NCBI GenBank assembly: GCA_964017045.1
Contig: OZ024796.1
Location: forward strand, 18,809,510 to 18,873,509
DNA from: Omphiscola glabra
Lineage: Eukaryota > Mollusca > Gastropoda > Lymnaeidae
Direction: 5' to 3'
Length of the DNA stretch: 64,000 nt
Positions within the stretch are counted from its first letter, which is position 1. Every line of letters starts with the position of its first letter. The translations under genes were made by a program, and so were the position numbers. Below are positions 1-10,954 of the stretch, piece by piece. The notes under the pieces were generated by a model. That model did no database searches. It was given only the letters and a program-made list of their open reading frames with translations, and had not been told where the DNA came from.

Positions 1-93
1 TTGAAAAAAGGAAAAGAGGGCGCTTTAAAATGAATCTTGTCCCCGGGCGCGAATCTTGTCCCCGGGCGCCAAACACTCTAGCTACGCCACTAG
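1..93. mobile_element. hAT-like MITE, right end only
   Basis: The stretch ends in GCTACGCCACTAG, the inverse of the CAGTGGCGTAGC tip seen at 2389 and 43400. The internal phrase CTTGTCCCCGGGCGC occurs twice here and a close relative occurs near 30295 and 30410. The left end lies outside the window, so length and target duplication cannot be judged. Confidence 0.5.
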
Positions 94-963
94 TCGTATA
101 GCATTTTCAGTGCAGATTTAACCACTAACATAGCTGGATTTCCTGCATTACCTCCCCTTAATATCGCACAGCGTCACACCTGCTGGGACACCTTCAACAT
201 CCGGGTCCCGGCGACCTGCCCCCCCCCCACCCCACCCCCTCCCTCCTGTGTTCTGTGTGTTCATTCATGGCGGCTTACCTGTGTGTGTTGGATACTCCAT
301 CGGGACATATGATGAAACATTTCTAGCTGGGCCGCGGTGATGACCATTTCGCGAACTGACCTACTGACCTAAACACTGAGACGACAATGTTGTGAGGTAA
401 GTTGTTGACCTCCTACTCGTATCGTTCTCTTAGTCTTGGTCTTAGAAATGATCAATCGGAGGCTACGTCATGTCGTGTGATGTGTCGCCAACCAGACTAG
501 ATCCAGGGGACAGTTCGGCTTCAGGCCTGTGTTAGCTGTGCTCGGAATTTTCTGTGGGATATTTTCTGTTGCCTGCCGAAATCGCAAATCGACTAAAATG
601 TATGACTATAGGATAGCCGATTGTTAAATTTGCTATACTGTATTAAATTTTAAGGCTAATGAATTTATTATTTTATGAAACGTCTTCCAAACATTGTTGA
701 TAATACTATTATTTTAGACTATGAGTGACTATATATAAGTATACTAACTGTATAAGTATACGCATAATTTATAATTCATATTATCATACATCTTTAATCT
801 TTATGTATGGATACTTTAGCCTTTGATTAAGTCTGTTAAATATGTTACTTTCAACTATGAATGGAGTTATATTTTTTAAATACTAGGCCTAAATTTAAAT
901 TAGTTAGGTCTACACTACAGACCTGAGTTTACTCTTGACTCTTACGATTTTGGCGTACAATAT
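94..963. other. No gene seen; AT-rich spacer with one donor-like site
   Basis: There is a C-rich tract near 220-245 and a GC-richer stretch to about 400. A textbook splice donor (GAG|GTAAGT) sits at 396/397 on the plus strand. The 100 bases before it hold only very short open frames (the ATGs run into stops within about 12 codons), so at most this would be a non-coding first exon. From 560 onward the sequence is AT-rich with nothing recognisable. Confidence 0.4.
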
Positions 964-972
964 ACGATTTTG

Positions 973-1271
973 CGTATCCGTAAATTTGATCGAAAGAAAT
1001 TTGGTCGACGGAAAATTGATCGACGGAAATTTGATCGAACGGAAATTTGGTCGAATCGTTTTTTTTAATTTATACGTTAAAATTTTCGTCAAATTTCTTT
1101 CTGAACGCATTATTTTGTTTTACTATATAGTATAGTGCGTTCAAAAAGAAATTTGACGAAAATTTTAACGTGTTAACTGAAAAAAAGATTCGACCAAATT
1201 TCCGTTCGATCAAATTACCGTCGATCAATTTTCCGTCGACCAAATTTCTTTCGATCAAATTTCCGGTAACC
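973..1271 (+). mobile_element. Foldback element copy 1 (299 bp, 9-bp target duplication)
   Basis: Two arms of about 135 bp are near-perfect inverted repeats, so the whole element can fold on itself around an AT-rich centre near 1122-1132. Each arm is a run of five 15-16 bp sub-repeats of the type GGAAATTTGATCGAAC. The tips differ: the left begins CGTATCCG and the right (read inward) GGTTACCGG. The 9-bp duplication ACGATTTTG lies at 964-972 and 1272-1280. A 9-bp duplication with long arms fits a non-autonomous Mutator-like element; Merlin (8-9 bp) is the alternative. No transposase is present. Confidence 0.85.
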
Positions 1272-1738
1272 ACGATTTTGAGGTGTATGCAGCGGTGGTT
1301 TGGAGCCGGTTCGGTCAGGTTCGTGCGAACCGTTAGTTCAAAATAATAAATTTGATTGACTGTGACGGTGACCGATATGGCATAAGGGGACATACTAACT
1401 GCGAACCCTTTGTTACGAATTTGGCAATCCGCTGGGTGTATGCAGTATACATTTATATACACTCTATGTAGTATGTTTATTTTTTACTATTAAGATAATG
1501 TATTGAACGATTTTGTGTTGATATTGTACGATTTTAGGAGTTTGAGGGTAAACAGTTCTGACAGTACATCAACTTCATTGAAGTAATATAACATGCCTAC
1601 ATTAATAAAGTAAAAATATAGCTTCTTTTTTATTATTTAGTTAGAGATAATAAAATGCAATAGCACCCTTTTGCTCTTTTACTTTTTAACATTGGATTGG
1701 CCCAATTTTGTACACGTGACTGTTGGATAATATGAGCG
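1272..1738. other. No gene seen
   Basis: This is AT-rich sequence with no recognisable protein motif, RNA or repeat. The minus-strand open frame that spans it is mostly translated foldback-element arm and is not credible. Confidence 0.4.
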
Positions 1739-1850
1739 ACACTTACTTTTTATTATGTTACTAGGCCCACACAACACTGTCAACAGAACACTTACTTTTA
1801 TTATGTTACTAGGCCCACACAGCACTGTCAACAGAGCAACACTTACTTTT
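1739..1850. repeat. Two-copy direct repeat, about 53 bp
   Basis: The phrase TTATGTTACTAGGCCCACAC followed by a CACTGTCAACAGA motif occurs twice with small differences, each preceded by an ACACTTACTTTT motif. It looks like a young tandem duplication. Confidence 0.7.
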
Positions 1851-1934
1851 AGTTCATCTTTAGCCAGTCATTTATATTAAATTTAAAATTGAATGATTGC
1901 TCATTCAGCTCATAATCTTTTTTTCGCCACACGA

Positions 1935-2112
1935 ATTTCCACCTTCCAGTTACCAATTCCAACTTGCACCCCTTTAAATTCAAATCTTACATCTCCTTAA
2001 ATTCCACCTTGCATATCCTTAAATTCCACCTTACATACCCCAAAATTCCACCTTGCAACCCTTGAAATTCCACCTACCAGACCCCTGGGGGTACAAAGGT
2101 TGGGAAACCCTG
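1935..2112. repeat. Short tandem repeat (about 21 bp) next to a hAT-like right tip
   Basis: About five degenerate units of TTAAATTCCACCTTGCATA-like sequence run to about 2075. They are followed by GGGTACAAAGGTTGGGAAACCCTG, here given as GGTTGGGAAACCCTG at 2098-2112, which reads inward as CAGGGTTTCCCAACC, a hAT-type terminal sequence. I could not find the matching left tip or a target duplication, so the element boundary is open. Confidence 0.45.
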
Positions 2113-2388
2113 CTCTACTCTATTTTCTTCTGTTTTATGTGTGGGATATGCCGTCCTTGACCTTAGACCTTTAGCTAAGCAGGTCAGGTCATTGAATGTA
2201 ACAGTTTTTATAAAAAAATAATGATGTCGTAATTTAATAATTTTGTTTGTGCATGAACATTTACAGCTGTAGTGCTGCGCACTTTTCAGTATAGGCTACT
2301 TCACTGTTATGTCCTGTTGACTGTGCAGTGTTACTTGACCATAGTACCCTGCTAAATGTACATCGATACTTCATTGTAGTCTTCCTTC

Positions 2389-2576
2389 CAGTGGCGTAGT
2401 GAGGGGGGAGGGCAAGGGGGGCATCATGCCCCGGGCGCTACTCACAAAGGGGGCGCCAAATGGTATATTTTACTATAATATTGTATGGTTTTCGAATGGG
2501 GGGGCGCTAAAAAGGTATTGGGGGGCGCTAAAAAGGTATTGTGCCACAGGCGCGAGTTATGCTCGCTACGCCACTG
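2389..2576 (+). mobile_element. CAGTGGCGTAG hAT-like MITE, complete (188 bp)
   Basis: The element starts CAGTGGCGTAG and ends CTACGCCACTG, and is flanked by a perfect 8-bp duplication CTTCCTTC (2381-2388 and 2577-2584). This is the hallmark of hAT insertion. Inside are two copies of GGGGCGCTAAAAAGGTATTG. The sequence is almost identical to the reverse complement of the element at 43400-43583. No coding capacity. Confidence 0.9.
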
Positions 2577-3074
2577 CTTCCTTCAGCTACATAAAATATC
2601 AATACTAAAGTTTGAACCTGGAAAAGTGGTTGTCCAAGAAATAAGTAGCGCTGGAGTTTGCTTAGAGATATTCCTATTGGTTTACAACATAAAAGTTATG
2701 ATTCTTTAAAAAAAATTTGTAAATTGTGCATTTGATGGTATTTATAATTACGCCCCATTCTCCCTAAAGTAATAATGTTACCCCAAAATTTTATTTGTAA
2801 AAAAATACAAAAAGAATGAAGGGATTGATTCAACAATCTTAAAACTCTTCAGAATGCCCCCCCCCCCCCCACTTTCCCCCCCCCCCCCCCCCCCAAAAAA
2901 AATCAGTAGCAGCCAGTACAGACTCTTCACCTCTGCTACACTAACCATCCACACCAGGCCTGATCTACACAATAGTTGAACATTTTCTCCCACTGGTGAT
3001 CTGATGCCCTATCAACAGTTTGAGACTGTATTCCCTTCTTTTTTTTTTTTAGAAACATGAGAATTTTACACCAA
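2577..3074. other. No gene seen; C-homopolymer tracts
   Basis: AT-rich sequence with two long C runs near 2858-2894 and a T run near 3040. The run C(n)A(n)TCAG resembles the junction near 27890-27915 in the dispersed family described at 27760, so part of this may be a diverged copy. The nearby open frames are homopolymer artefacts. Confidence 0.4.
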
Positions 3075-3200
3075 TAAAGAGCGGCGGCAATGCGTGAACT
3101 TCTCATCTACTTAAGTTACTCAACAAAACATTCTTTCAAGTAACGCACTTTATAAGAATCTCGATTAGTGCTAAATTAAAGGAATGCTACTTTGCGCACA
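3075..3200 (+). repeat. Dispersed repeat family, partial copy
   Basis: The phrases CAATGCGTGAACTTCTCAT, GTTACTCAACAAAACAT and GATTAGTGCTA match, in the same order, sequence at 37100-37200 and 37345-37405. This marks a partial copy of the dispersed family found at 37080-37700. Confidence 0.65.
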
Positions 3201-3236
3201 TATTGAACACAGAGTTACAGGCTTAAATACGTAGAG

Positions 3237-3390
3237 CAGTGGTTCTCAACCTTTCTAATGCCGCGACCCTTTAATACCGTTCCTACTTCATAACCATAGA
3301 CCACATGCGGTTTCCGATGGTCTTAGGCGACCCCCGTTGAAATGGTGATTCGATCCCCAAATGGTCGTGACCCACAGGTTGAGAACCGCT
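3237..3390 (-). mobile_element. SPIN-like hAT element copy 1 (diverged)
   Basis: It begins CAGTGGTTCTCAACC and ends GGTTGAGAACCGCT. The internal phrase CCGATGGTCTTAGGCGACCC and the GTCGTGACCCACAGG motif are those of the other SPIN-like copies here, in reverse orientation relative to 7397. About 154 bp. I do not see a matching 8-bp duplication, so this is the oldest or most damaged copy. Confidence 0.75.
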
Positions 3391-4128
3391 TACTTAAAAG
3401 GATTTGTGGTTATAATTCAAAAAGAGAAGAATAGAAGCACTCTGAAAATGAAAACAATAATAATAATTCTAGTAGTTCTAGTACCTATAATATGATACAG
3501 CAAGATTCATAAAAAAACAACAACATATCTAAGTCCTTATCAGAGTCAACTGACGACATGTTTGAGTAGGTATCATTTTTTTAGATAACTTGACTTTCCC
3601 CAGATCTTCTTGTATTTGCGCTGTCATAATCTTAGCATTATATATGTATGTATGTATGGGGGGGGGGGGGGGGAATGTGTTTGCTTTCTGCTGTGGCACA
3701 CCCTGAGCCAACATCGTGTATTCTTAATCTGTTTTCCCTTATCCTCGCATCTAACATTTTGTGTCAGAGACATATTTCCCTAAAGTATGAATTATTATAT
3801 CAGGTTTGTAAGGCGTAAATCAATGTCATTTAACTTAATTGTTTGCTGGAATTCTTCATTAGTGAATCTGACAACGTTCATGATTATAAACAATATTTTG
3901 GTCGCAATGTTCATCTAAGATGCCCATTGTCAGCAGTTTTAGAATATGTGCTAAAAATAAATAAATATTTTTTTTTAAATTGTGAATTATTCAGTTATTT
4001 GTAATTTCCCCAACAATTTTTTTTATATAAAATGTTTTATACAAAATAATACGTCACTGTTTATGATTGGTTGGGGGGGGGGGAAGAGATAGGTGTAGGG
4101 GTTCGCACACTTTTCTAATACTGTATAA
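3391..4128. other. No gene seen; G-homopolymer tracts
   Basis: AT-rich sequence with a TATG microsatellite (near 3640-3658) running into a G run at 3658-3673, and another G run near 4073-4083. No recognisable coding or RNA signal. Confidence 0.4.
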
Positions 4129-4313
4129 CCAGGGGCGTCATTTCAGGTTTTTTTTCATGTGGGGGGGGGGAGGAGCAAAACCAAAGATTGGTCGGCTTGT
4201 TAAGTTGTTTATTACTGGAGGCGCCACAGTACATAACGATTTAAATAAAACCTGCAAATTCAGAGGGCTGGGGGCAAATGCCCCACCCTGTCCTACCCAA
4301 ATGAAGTCCCTGG
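4129..4313. mobile_element. Putative hAT-like MITE (CCAGGGGCGTC ... GTCCCTGG)
   Basis: The left tip CAGGGGCGTCATTTCAGG and the right end ATGAAGTCCCTGG are imperfect inverted repeats. Flanks TGTATAAC and TTTATAAC agree at 7 of 8 positions, which could be an aged hAT duplication. A long G run lies inside. No protein. Confidence 0.5.
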
Positions 4314-4398
4314 TTTATAACTTAAATAAGTTGCTAAAAATAATTTATCATCATATGAACATTTTGTAAATTGGACTGGGAATGTGTATGTTTCTTTG

Positions 4399-4910
4399 TT
4401 GTGTTGTTCAGAATAGATTGTTTGGATCTGTTGTGTTCTTCAGAATAGAGTGTTTGGATCTGTTGTGTTGTTCAGAATAGAGTGTTTGGATCTGTTGTGT
4501 TGATCAGAATAGATTGTTTGGATCTGTTGTGTTGTTCAGAATAGAGTGTTTGGATCTGTTGTGTTGTTCAGAATAGAGTGTTTGGATCTGTTGTGTTGTT
4601 CAGAATAGATTGTTTGGATCTGTTGTGTTGTTCAGAATAGATTGTTTGAATCTGTTGTGTTGTTCAGAATAGAGTGTTTGGATCTGTTGTGTTGTTCAGA
4701 ATAGAGTGTTTGGATCTTTTGTGTTGTTCAGAATATATTGTTTGGATCTGTTGTGTTGTTCAGAATAGAGTGTTTGGATCTGTTGTGTTGTTCAGAATAG
4801 AGTGTTTGGATCTGTTGTGTTGTTCAGAATAGATTGTTTGGATCTGTTGTGTTGTTCAGAATAGATTGTTTGAATCTGTTGTGTTGTTCAGAATAGAGTG
4901 TTTGGATCTG
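4399..4910. repeat. Minisatellite, 32-bp unit, about 16 copies
   Basis: The unit contains GTGTTGTTCAGAATAGAGTG then TTTGGATCTGTT. Copies differ mainly at one G/T position (AGAGTG or AGATTG), and the two variants recur in a shared order in the two halves, suggesting block duplication. Confidence 0.95.
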
Positions 4911-5530
4911 TCTTATCGCGAGAAACCCATTTTAGTTTGGACGTCAACAAAATGAATCATTAATAAAGACGCTCAATATATGAGCATTTTCGTAACAACA
5001 TAGTCTTAATATAGTCTTAATATAGTTATAGTTATGTGTTGTCAAACCAAAATATTATATTCTTATTGCATTCGACAGTTTTTACGAATTTTTGTGAACG
5101 ACTGCGTTGTAAAGTAGCCCTGTTCTCTTTACACCAGGTCTCACACCCCCCCCTTCCCCCCCCCCCCCCCCGGTCCACCATGACATCCCAGTTGGGTACC
5201 CATGTAAGGACTTGCTGAGTCGGTCTACCCTCCCACTCGGAGGCCTCGTTAAATATCGGATGTTTATCTAAGCTCTCGTTAAATGACGTCGCCCCCAGCT
5301 TGGAATAAAAACATACCCAGCACCAGCCGGGGCCGTTGAGTCAGCAGGTGAGAGAAACGCAAGCGGTGACCTGTCGCTGAAACAAAAAGATACTCAGCTG
5401 CAGACGACCAAAGCCCATAACGATGGTTGGGGGAGGGGGGCGCGCATCTCCTTTTGCCTGTTTAATAACTTTATATCGATGAATAGGAACCGGTCAAAAA
5501 CTCAGGGGAGTGGGGGAGGGCTTCTTTATC
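4911..5530. other. No gene seen; donor-like site with CRE and AP-1 words
   Basis: A GC-richer stretch at 5280-5450 holds TGACGTCG (CRE-like), TGAGTCA (AP-1-like) and a splice-donor-like CAG|GTGAGA near 5348-5354. It could be the edge of a promoter and non-coding exon, but there is no coding sequence to support it. C runs near 5145-5172. Confidence 0.25.
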
Positions 5531-5955
5531 TTAAGTTTTTAATGATTTTGTCTGGTTTCATTGAGTTCTGTTGAGGAGGGCATTAAGCTTTTAATGATTT
5601 TGTTTGGTTTCATTGAGTTCTGTGGAGGAGGGCATTAAGTTTTTAATGATTTTGTCTGGTTTCATTGAGTTCTGTGGAGGAGGGCATTAACTTTTTAATG
5701 ATTTTGTTTGGTTTCATTGAGTTCTGTGGAGGAGGGCATTCATTAACTTTTTAATGATTTTGTTTGATTTCATTGAGTTCTGTGGAGGAGGGCATTAAGT
5801 TTTTAATGATTTTGTCTGGTTTCATTGAGTTCTGTGGAGACGGGCATTCATTAACTTTTTAATGATTTTGTTTGATTTCATTGAGTTCTGTGGAGGAGGG
5901 CATTAAGTTTTTAATGATTTTATCTGGTTTCATTGAGTTCTGTGGAGGAGGGCAT
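5531..5955. repeat. Minisatellite, 52-bp unit, 8 copies
   Basis: The unit holds TTTTAATGATTTTGTCTGG, TTTCATTGAGTTCTGTGG and AGGAGGGCATTAA. The spacing 5589 to 5641 is exactly 52; two units carry an extra CATT making 56 bp. Confidence 0.95.
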
Positions 5956-6146
5956 GTTCGCGCTAACATATATTTTGAGTAAGTTCAGCCCTATACATAT
6001 TTCATTTTAGGGTGTCCTGCGGGGCGTTCAAGTTACAGCAATCACTTAACACACAAATAGGTATTGGAGCCAGTGAGTGATATGGGGCATTACAAAGTAA
6101 CTTTTTTAAAAATAAGAATTTACTTTTAAACAATTCATTTTGTGCT

Positions 6147-6198
<52 letters not shown>

Positions 6199-6639
6199 TT
6201 CGTTGAATAAAAACTAATTAACCCTTCATTTAAAAAAAAATTTCAGTGTGTAAGCAGCCCAGGTGGGGTGGGAGGGGGGGGGTTCAAATTCGTATTTTCT
6301 TTCTTTGTCTGAGTTCTGCTTGTCGTTACTATTTATATTATTATTTATTTATTTCCTTTTTACACTTAGGAATGCTTGCAAAATATCAGAGTTTATGTTT
6401 GTAGAATCACCCGTGTCCAACTTTAACAAGCCGTTCTTACATTCAAATTAGTGCTTAGTGATATTGGAATAAGAAGTCGGGTATGCGATTCGACAGTGGT
6501 TTGAGAGTAAGCGGCGCTTAGTTGTTGGGTTAAAATAAGCAGATTAATTACGTCATCGGTTACGCCCATCCAGAAAATCAAGCAGAACTTATTATTCCTT
6601 ACAATATATTTTATTTTCTTTACCTGAAACCCCCCCCCC
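5956..6639. other. No gene seen; 40-base T run
   Basis: A T homopolymer of about 40 bases occupies 6151-6193. It is followed by AT-rich sequence and a G run near 6270. Nothing recognisable. Confidence 0.4.
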
Positions 6640-6870
6640 CCCCCGGGACGAATTAGTTTTTGGTCGACCCAGTCGGTCCGATGCAGCGACTCGGCAACAC
6701 AGACAATCTGGCATGCTCTGCTCACCACCCTCCCCCGAAAAACCACTCTTATGAACGAGCCTCGAATGTTTGCGTAACGAGACCCTTGCGTATGTCAGCG
6801 AACAAGTATGGTGACCGACCACGAGTGCCGAGCTGCCAAGCGATGGTTTGCCAAAGACTCAAGAGAGCGC
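6640..6870. other. CpG-rich stretch without a recognised gene
   Basis: Unlike its surroundings this stretch is GC-rich and dense in CpG, and both strands stay open over much of it (frames around 6660-6950 plus and 6423-6822 minus). Neither frame begins with a convincing ATG or shows a family motif, and the plus frame runs on into the foldback element. It may be a promoter-like island or an old element. Confidence 0.25.
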
Positions 6871-6952
6871 CAATCAATCAGTTTTGTGTGTGTGTGTTTG
6901 TGTTGAGTCCTTACAACAACAACGGTTTGATGGGACCTTGCGTAAATCTTTC

Positions 6953-7251
6953 CGTATCCGGAAATTTGATCGAAAGAAATTTGGTCGATGGAAAATTGAT
7001 CGACGGAAATTTGATCGAATGGAAATTTGGTCGAATCGTTTTTTTAATTTATACGTTAAAATTTTGCGTCAAATTTCTTTCTGAACGCATTATTTTGTTT
7101 TACTATATAGTATAGTGCGTTCAAAAAGAAATTTGACGATAATTTTAACGAGTGAACTGAAAAAAAGATTCGACCAAATTTCCGTTCGATCAAATTACCG
7201 TCGATCAATTTTCCGTCGACGAAATTTCTTTCGATCAAATTTCCGGTAACC
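6953..7251 (+). mobile_element. Foldback element copy 2 (299 bp, 9-bp target duplication)
   Basis: Same structure, same tips (CGTATCCGG and, inward, GGTTACCGG) and same length as the copy at 973. The flanking duplication is a perfect AAATCTTTC at 6944-6952 and 7252-7260. Five sub-repeats per arm. Confidence 0.9.
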
Positions 7252-7396
7252 AAATCTTTCACACTAGACAGAAAGAATAGATGGTAATGTAAAATAATAT
7301 AGAATAAGTAATGTAATATTCGACAGTTTCTTGTAGTTGTAATTGTTGATTCATAAATGGCATCCCTGCTCCTAGTAAACGGTTTTCCCTTTAGAT

Positions 7397-7569
7397 CAGC
7401 GGTTCTCAACCTGTGGGTCGCGACCCCTTTGGGGGGCATCGAACGACCCTTTCAGAGGGGTCGCCTAAGACCATCGGAGAACACACATACTCTACTGTCA
7501 TGAAGCAGCGACGATAAAGCGAGGAACTGTGTTAAAGGGTCGCTGCGATAGGAATTTTGAGAACCACTG
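7397..7569 (+). mobile_element. SPIN-like hAT element copy 2, complete (173 bp)
   Basis: It begins CAGCGGTTCTCAACCTGTGG and ends TTGAGAACCACTG. The GGTCGCGACCCCTTT, GGTCGCCTAAGACCATCGG and GTGTTAAAGGGTCG phrases are those I associate with the SPIN consensus. It is flanked by a perfect 8-bp duplication CTTTAGAT (7389-7396, 7570-7577) with the TA centre typical of hAT. Non-autonomous. Confidence 0.9.
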
Positions 7570-7577
7570 CTTTAGAT

Positions 7578-9479
7578 AATAGCCAGTGTGTGTAGTGAAA
7601 CGTTACATAATGTGTTATGTACCAAATTGAGTTTTATTCACCATTGAAACACACGAAAAGCAACCCCAACAAAAAGCAGCAAGTTCAAGAACTTGATAGC
7701 AACATCGCACACCCCCCCCCCCTTTTTTCCCCCTCAACCTTTCTGTTTCACCACTTACGCCCACTTTAATCTAGAAACGGGGCTTAAAAAAGAAAACCAA
7801 AAGTAATAGCAACGTCCCGAAGAATGTTGTGTCCTCGAAAACAAGTTGCCACCTTGGCCATGTGTGGGCGAACTAGTTTTACCGGAGCTGGTGAAGCAGG
7901 AACGGGCCACAGTCCTCCGATGCGTACACCTTATAATAAGAAGCCCCCCCCCCCCCCACCAGCACCACCCCAAAGCTTCGCAATCTTATGAGACGGCGTG
8001 CTTCAGAGTTAAACGAGGTTACGTGTTATTTATTTCGGTAGATTTTAACTCATTTCGATTCGGTACTTTTTAAAATAATGTCCTGTAGTGATATTTACAT
8101 TTTATTCAACGAGGAAACGAGTGGTAAACAGGGGACTCGCCTATGTTGCGCCCCCCCCCCAAACCACAGCGCCTCCCCCCCCCCCACAGCGCCTCCCCTC
8201 CATTGCACCTCCCCTTCATTGCACCCACACCTCCCGGTCACAGATCTAAAATTTAGGGTTTCTACTCTTTTAAAATTGGGTTGACATTTGCAGTATTAAT
8301 GTGTGTGTATTAAAACTTGAATCGGTCACCGGAAAAAAAAGAAGAAAATTGCGTCATTTCCGTAAAAGCAGATAGCGATCAACAACAGTGTAGCAGTGGG
8401 TTAAAAAAATAATGAAAATAACATTCCCTACTTTAGCGTATACAATTATTCTCTACTTTTGATTTTTAAATTAATGAACACAGTAGATGGTCATTGCGCA
8501 GAAACTTAAAATAATGGCAACTACTCATTTTATATCTAAGTTATTTAGATTTCTTTCACGGTATTGACTAAAACTAAAATTTACGCACCAGACCAGATCG
8601 CTATTTTAATGCAACGTTACTGTAAGTGTAGCAGATACGGGCGTGTATCGCCACCTTGCATAATCAGGCAGGCGACGACAAAGTTATAAATAGCTCAAAT
8701 GCTTTAGGAAAGTCACCGACTTTTTTTTTTATCCCCCTCTATCAAAATCCAGAACGAATAGTTGACACCGCCTACGGTTGCAGCTAGGAGTAATGTCACG
8801 GTTTCACTCTCAGGGACGAGTCGATTATCCGCGTTATGCCACGCGCCCCGTAATAAAGAGGTCGCTTCTGAATGTCAGCCTGGCCGTGAAGCCTGTTTCG
8901 TGTCCATGATTGACAATGTTGGTATCTTTCGCTCTCCGGAAATGAGGGATTTTTTGGGGAGGTAGAGGATGGTACGCGGGTAACCGAGGAACCTCAACGT
9001 TATCACCAGTTCCCAATCTGACCCCCCTTATATGATTTATAGGATGATTGCGGCCCGGGGTCAACCCAAAAATTGCGGGTTGCCGATGCCAACCACAATG
9101 CAGAAGGGGGTATGCTTGGCCCTCCTGGGCAGGAATAATTTTGGGCCTTCAAATGTTACTATTCCGAACTTAATAGCTTGCTTAAATTTCAAAAAACATG
9201 CAACAAGGTTTGATAAACATTGCATGTCGAAGCCTGCTTGCTGTTACTTGTCTGTATGTTTTTTTTTTAAACTAGTGATATGTTTAGAAAAAACGTTAAA
9301 AGGAAGGATATGGGTCTTGGTGTTAAAATGGTGTGTGGGGTGGGGGGGGGGCGTATAGCAGTTTTCTACAAATCCAACTCTAATTAAGGCTTAGTAAATT
9401 TTTAGAAATTGATCTTTTCCTATGATTTCTTAGATATTTTTTTAGAATGGGGAGTGTAAACGATTTATTTGCATTGATG
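7578..9479. other. No gene seen; several homopolymer tracts
   Basis: C runs occur near 7710, 7945, 8150 and 8177, and G runs near 9340. A GC-richer segment at 8740-9060 stays open on both strands, but the plus frame has no upstream ATG and ends in GGTAGAGG sequence without a family motif. I do not call a gene. Confidence 0.35.
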
Positions 9480-9727
9480 ATCAAACTGTAGGGTGGGCAC
9501 CAAACTGTAGGGTAGGCACCAAACTGTAGGGTAGGCACCAAACAGTAAGGGAGGCTCAAATAGTACGGTAGGAACCAAACAGTATGGTAGCCACCAAACA
9601 GTACGGTAGACACCAAGCGGTACGGTAGGCACCAAACAAACGGTAGGCACGAAACAGTACGGTACGCACCAAACAGTACGGTACGCACCAAAAAATACGG
9701 TAGGCACCAAACAGTACGGTAGGCACC
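9480..9727. repeat. Minisatellite, 19-bp unit, about 13 copies
   Basis: The unit is of the type ACCAAACAGTACGGTAGGC, with an early subgroup reading ACTGTAGGG. It abuts the retrotransposon remnant that follows. Confidence 0.95.
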
Positions 9728-9744
9728 TAACTTGGCTAGAAAAC

Positions 9745-10290
9745 AAACTGACGTAAAGGCTAGTATTGGAAAAGCTAGATCAGCATTTGTGCTTTTAAAG
9801 AAAATATGGGAGTCGAAGCAGCTGAAACAGCAAGCCAAAGTCAGAACCTTTAACACAAATGGCAAAACAGTCCTACTATATGGAGCATAAACTTGGAAAA
9901 CAACAGCGAGCATTACACAGAAAGTGCAGACATTCATAAACACATGCCTTAGAAAGTTTCTGAACATCAAATGGCCAAATACCATCACCAACAAAGATCT
10001 ACTAGAAAGGACATACCAGGTGCCCATTGATGAAGATATCATAAAGAAAAGATGGAGGTGGATTGGGCATACTCTCTGAAAACCCTTAGATAGCACCACC
10101 AGACAATGCCTAACATGAAATCCACAGGGAAAAAGGAAGAGAGGAAGAACCTAAGAATACACGGAGACGCGAGCTAGAGGCAGACACGCACAATATGGGA
10201 TACACCTGGAAGCAATTGGAAAGGAAAGCACAGGACCGTGATGATTGGAAAATTCTTGTAGATGGCCCATGCCCCAGATGGGGTAAAAAG
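9745..10290 (+). pseudogene. RTE-like non-LTR reverse transcriptase, C-terminal fragment
   Basis: Reading the plus strand from about 9749 gives KASIGKARSAF, then [54 protein letters not shown] and, in another frame, ELEADTHNMGYTWKQLERKA ending GPCPRWGKKA and a stop at about 10287. These are the conserved blocks at the C-terminus of RTE-type reverse transcriptases common in snails. It is dead: TAA replaces the E codon after YGA, TGA replaces an R after GHTL, another TGA follows CLT, and a one-base insertion near 10150 shifts the frame. The GAAGAAGAGG after the stop fits the simple-repeat tail of RTE elements. The 5' part is absent, as usual for truncated insertions. Confidence 0.9.
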
Positions 10291-10954
10291 GCATAAGAAG
10301 AAGAGGCATCAAATCACACCTCTCATAAACAAGGATAAGACTTGTCTCTCATCAACAAGATTGTGTTTAAATTTACAGAGAAATCAGCGGTTACAAAAAC
10401 AGACAATACAAGTTGTACGGTACACTTTAAAACAAAGGAAACTTAATGAGACTATCAGTCCTAAAGATCAACAGAACTGGCTACCGTTCCCATCAACAAA
10501 TAAACAAATCCTGCGGTGCACTCATCGCGTGGGGTGCGTATAAAATACATGGAATGTATCACCCCGATAAGAGAGCATTTGCTTTTCTGTAAGATAATGG
10601 TGCCTGCCATCGTTTGCCTTGCCACAGTGGGTCTCGACCTTTTGAAATTGCAGGCACACCACGAAACTGACGTGTATTCTGTTCTGCGTTTTTTTTTTTT
10701 CGTCCACTTTTCAATATATAAAATTATTCAGACCAAATATGTTATTATGTTTTGGACATAGTGTGTCCATTATTAGACTTAAAATGTTACAAAAAGTTTT
10801 TGTTTCGAAATAAATTTATACAAATTGAATATACAACAACTAAACAGAGCAAAAAATTGAATAATTTAAAAAGAAACAAAAGTGCCGGAAACAAATTGAA
10901 TGCAACTTATTTTTAAAAAATCATTTAACCCCAGCCCCCTCTATTCCCACCACT
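10291..10954. other. No gene seen; possible hAT-like tip at 10624
   Basis: CAGTGGGTCTCGACCTTTTG near 10624 resembles a hAT terminal sequence followed by the GCAGGCACACC phrase often seen inside such elements. No matching right end is visible. The open frames here have no recognisable content. Confidence 0.3.

Noticed and set aside
910..1462. Open frames over the foldback element at 973 (similar ones at 6848, 7056, 49189)
   Set aside because: Their shared RNLVDGKLIDGNLIE-type repeats are translations of the arm sub-repeats; element copies carry frame-changing differences.
4399..4910. CRISPR-like impression from regular 32-bp units
   Set aside because: No spacers; variation is scattered within units.
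8762..8965. 67-codon plus frame in a GC-richer stretch
   Set aside because: No ATG at its start, no recognised motif, and the opposite strand is equally open.
9380..10099. 239-codon minus-strand frame
   Set aside because: It is the antisense of the 19-bp array and of the RTE reverse-transcriptase fragment, whose conserved blocks are on the plus strand.
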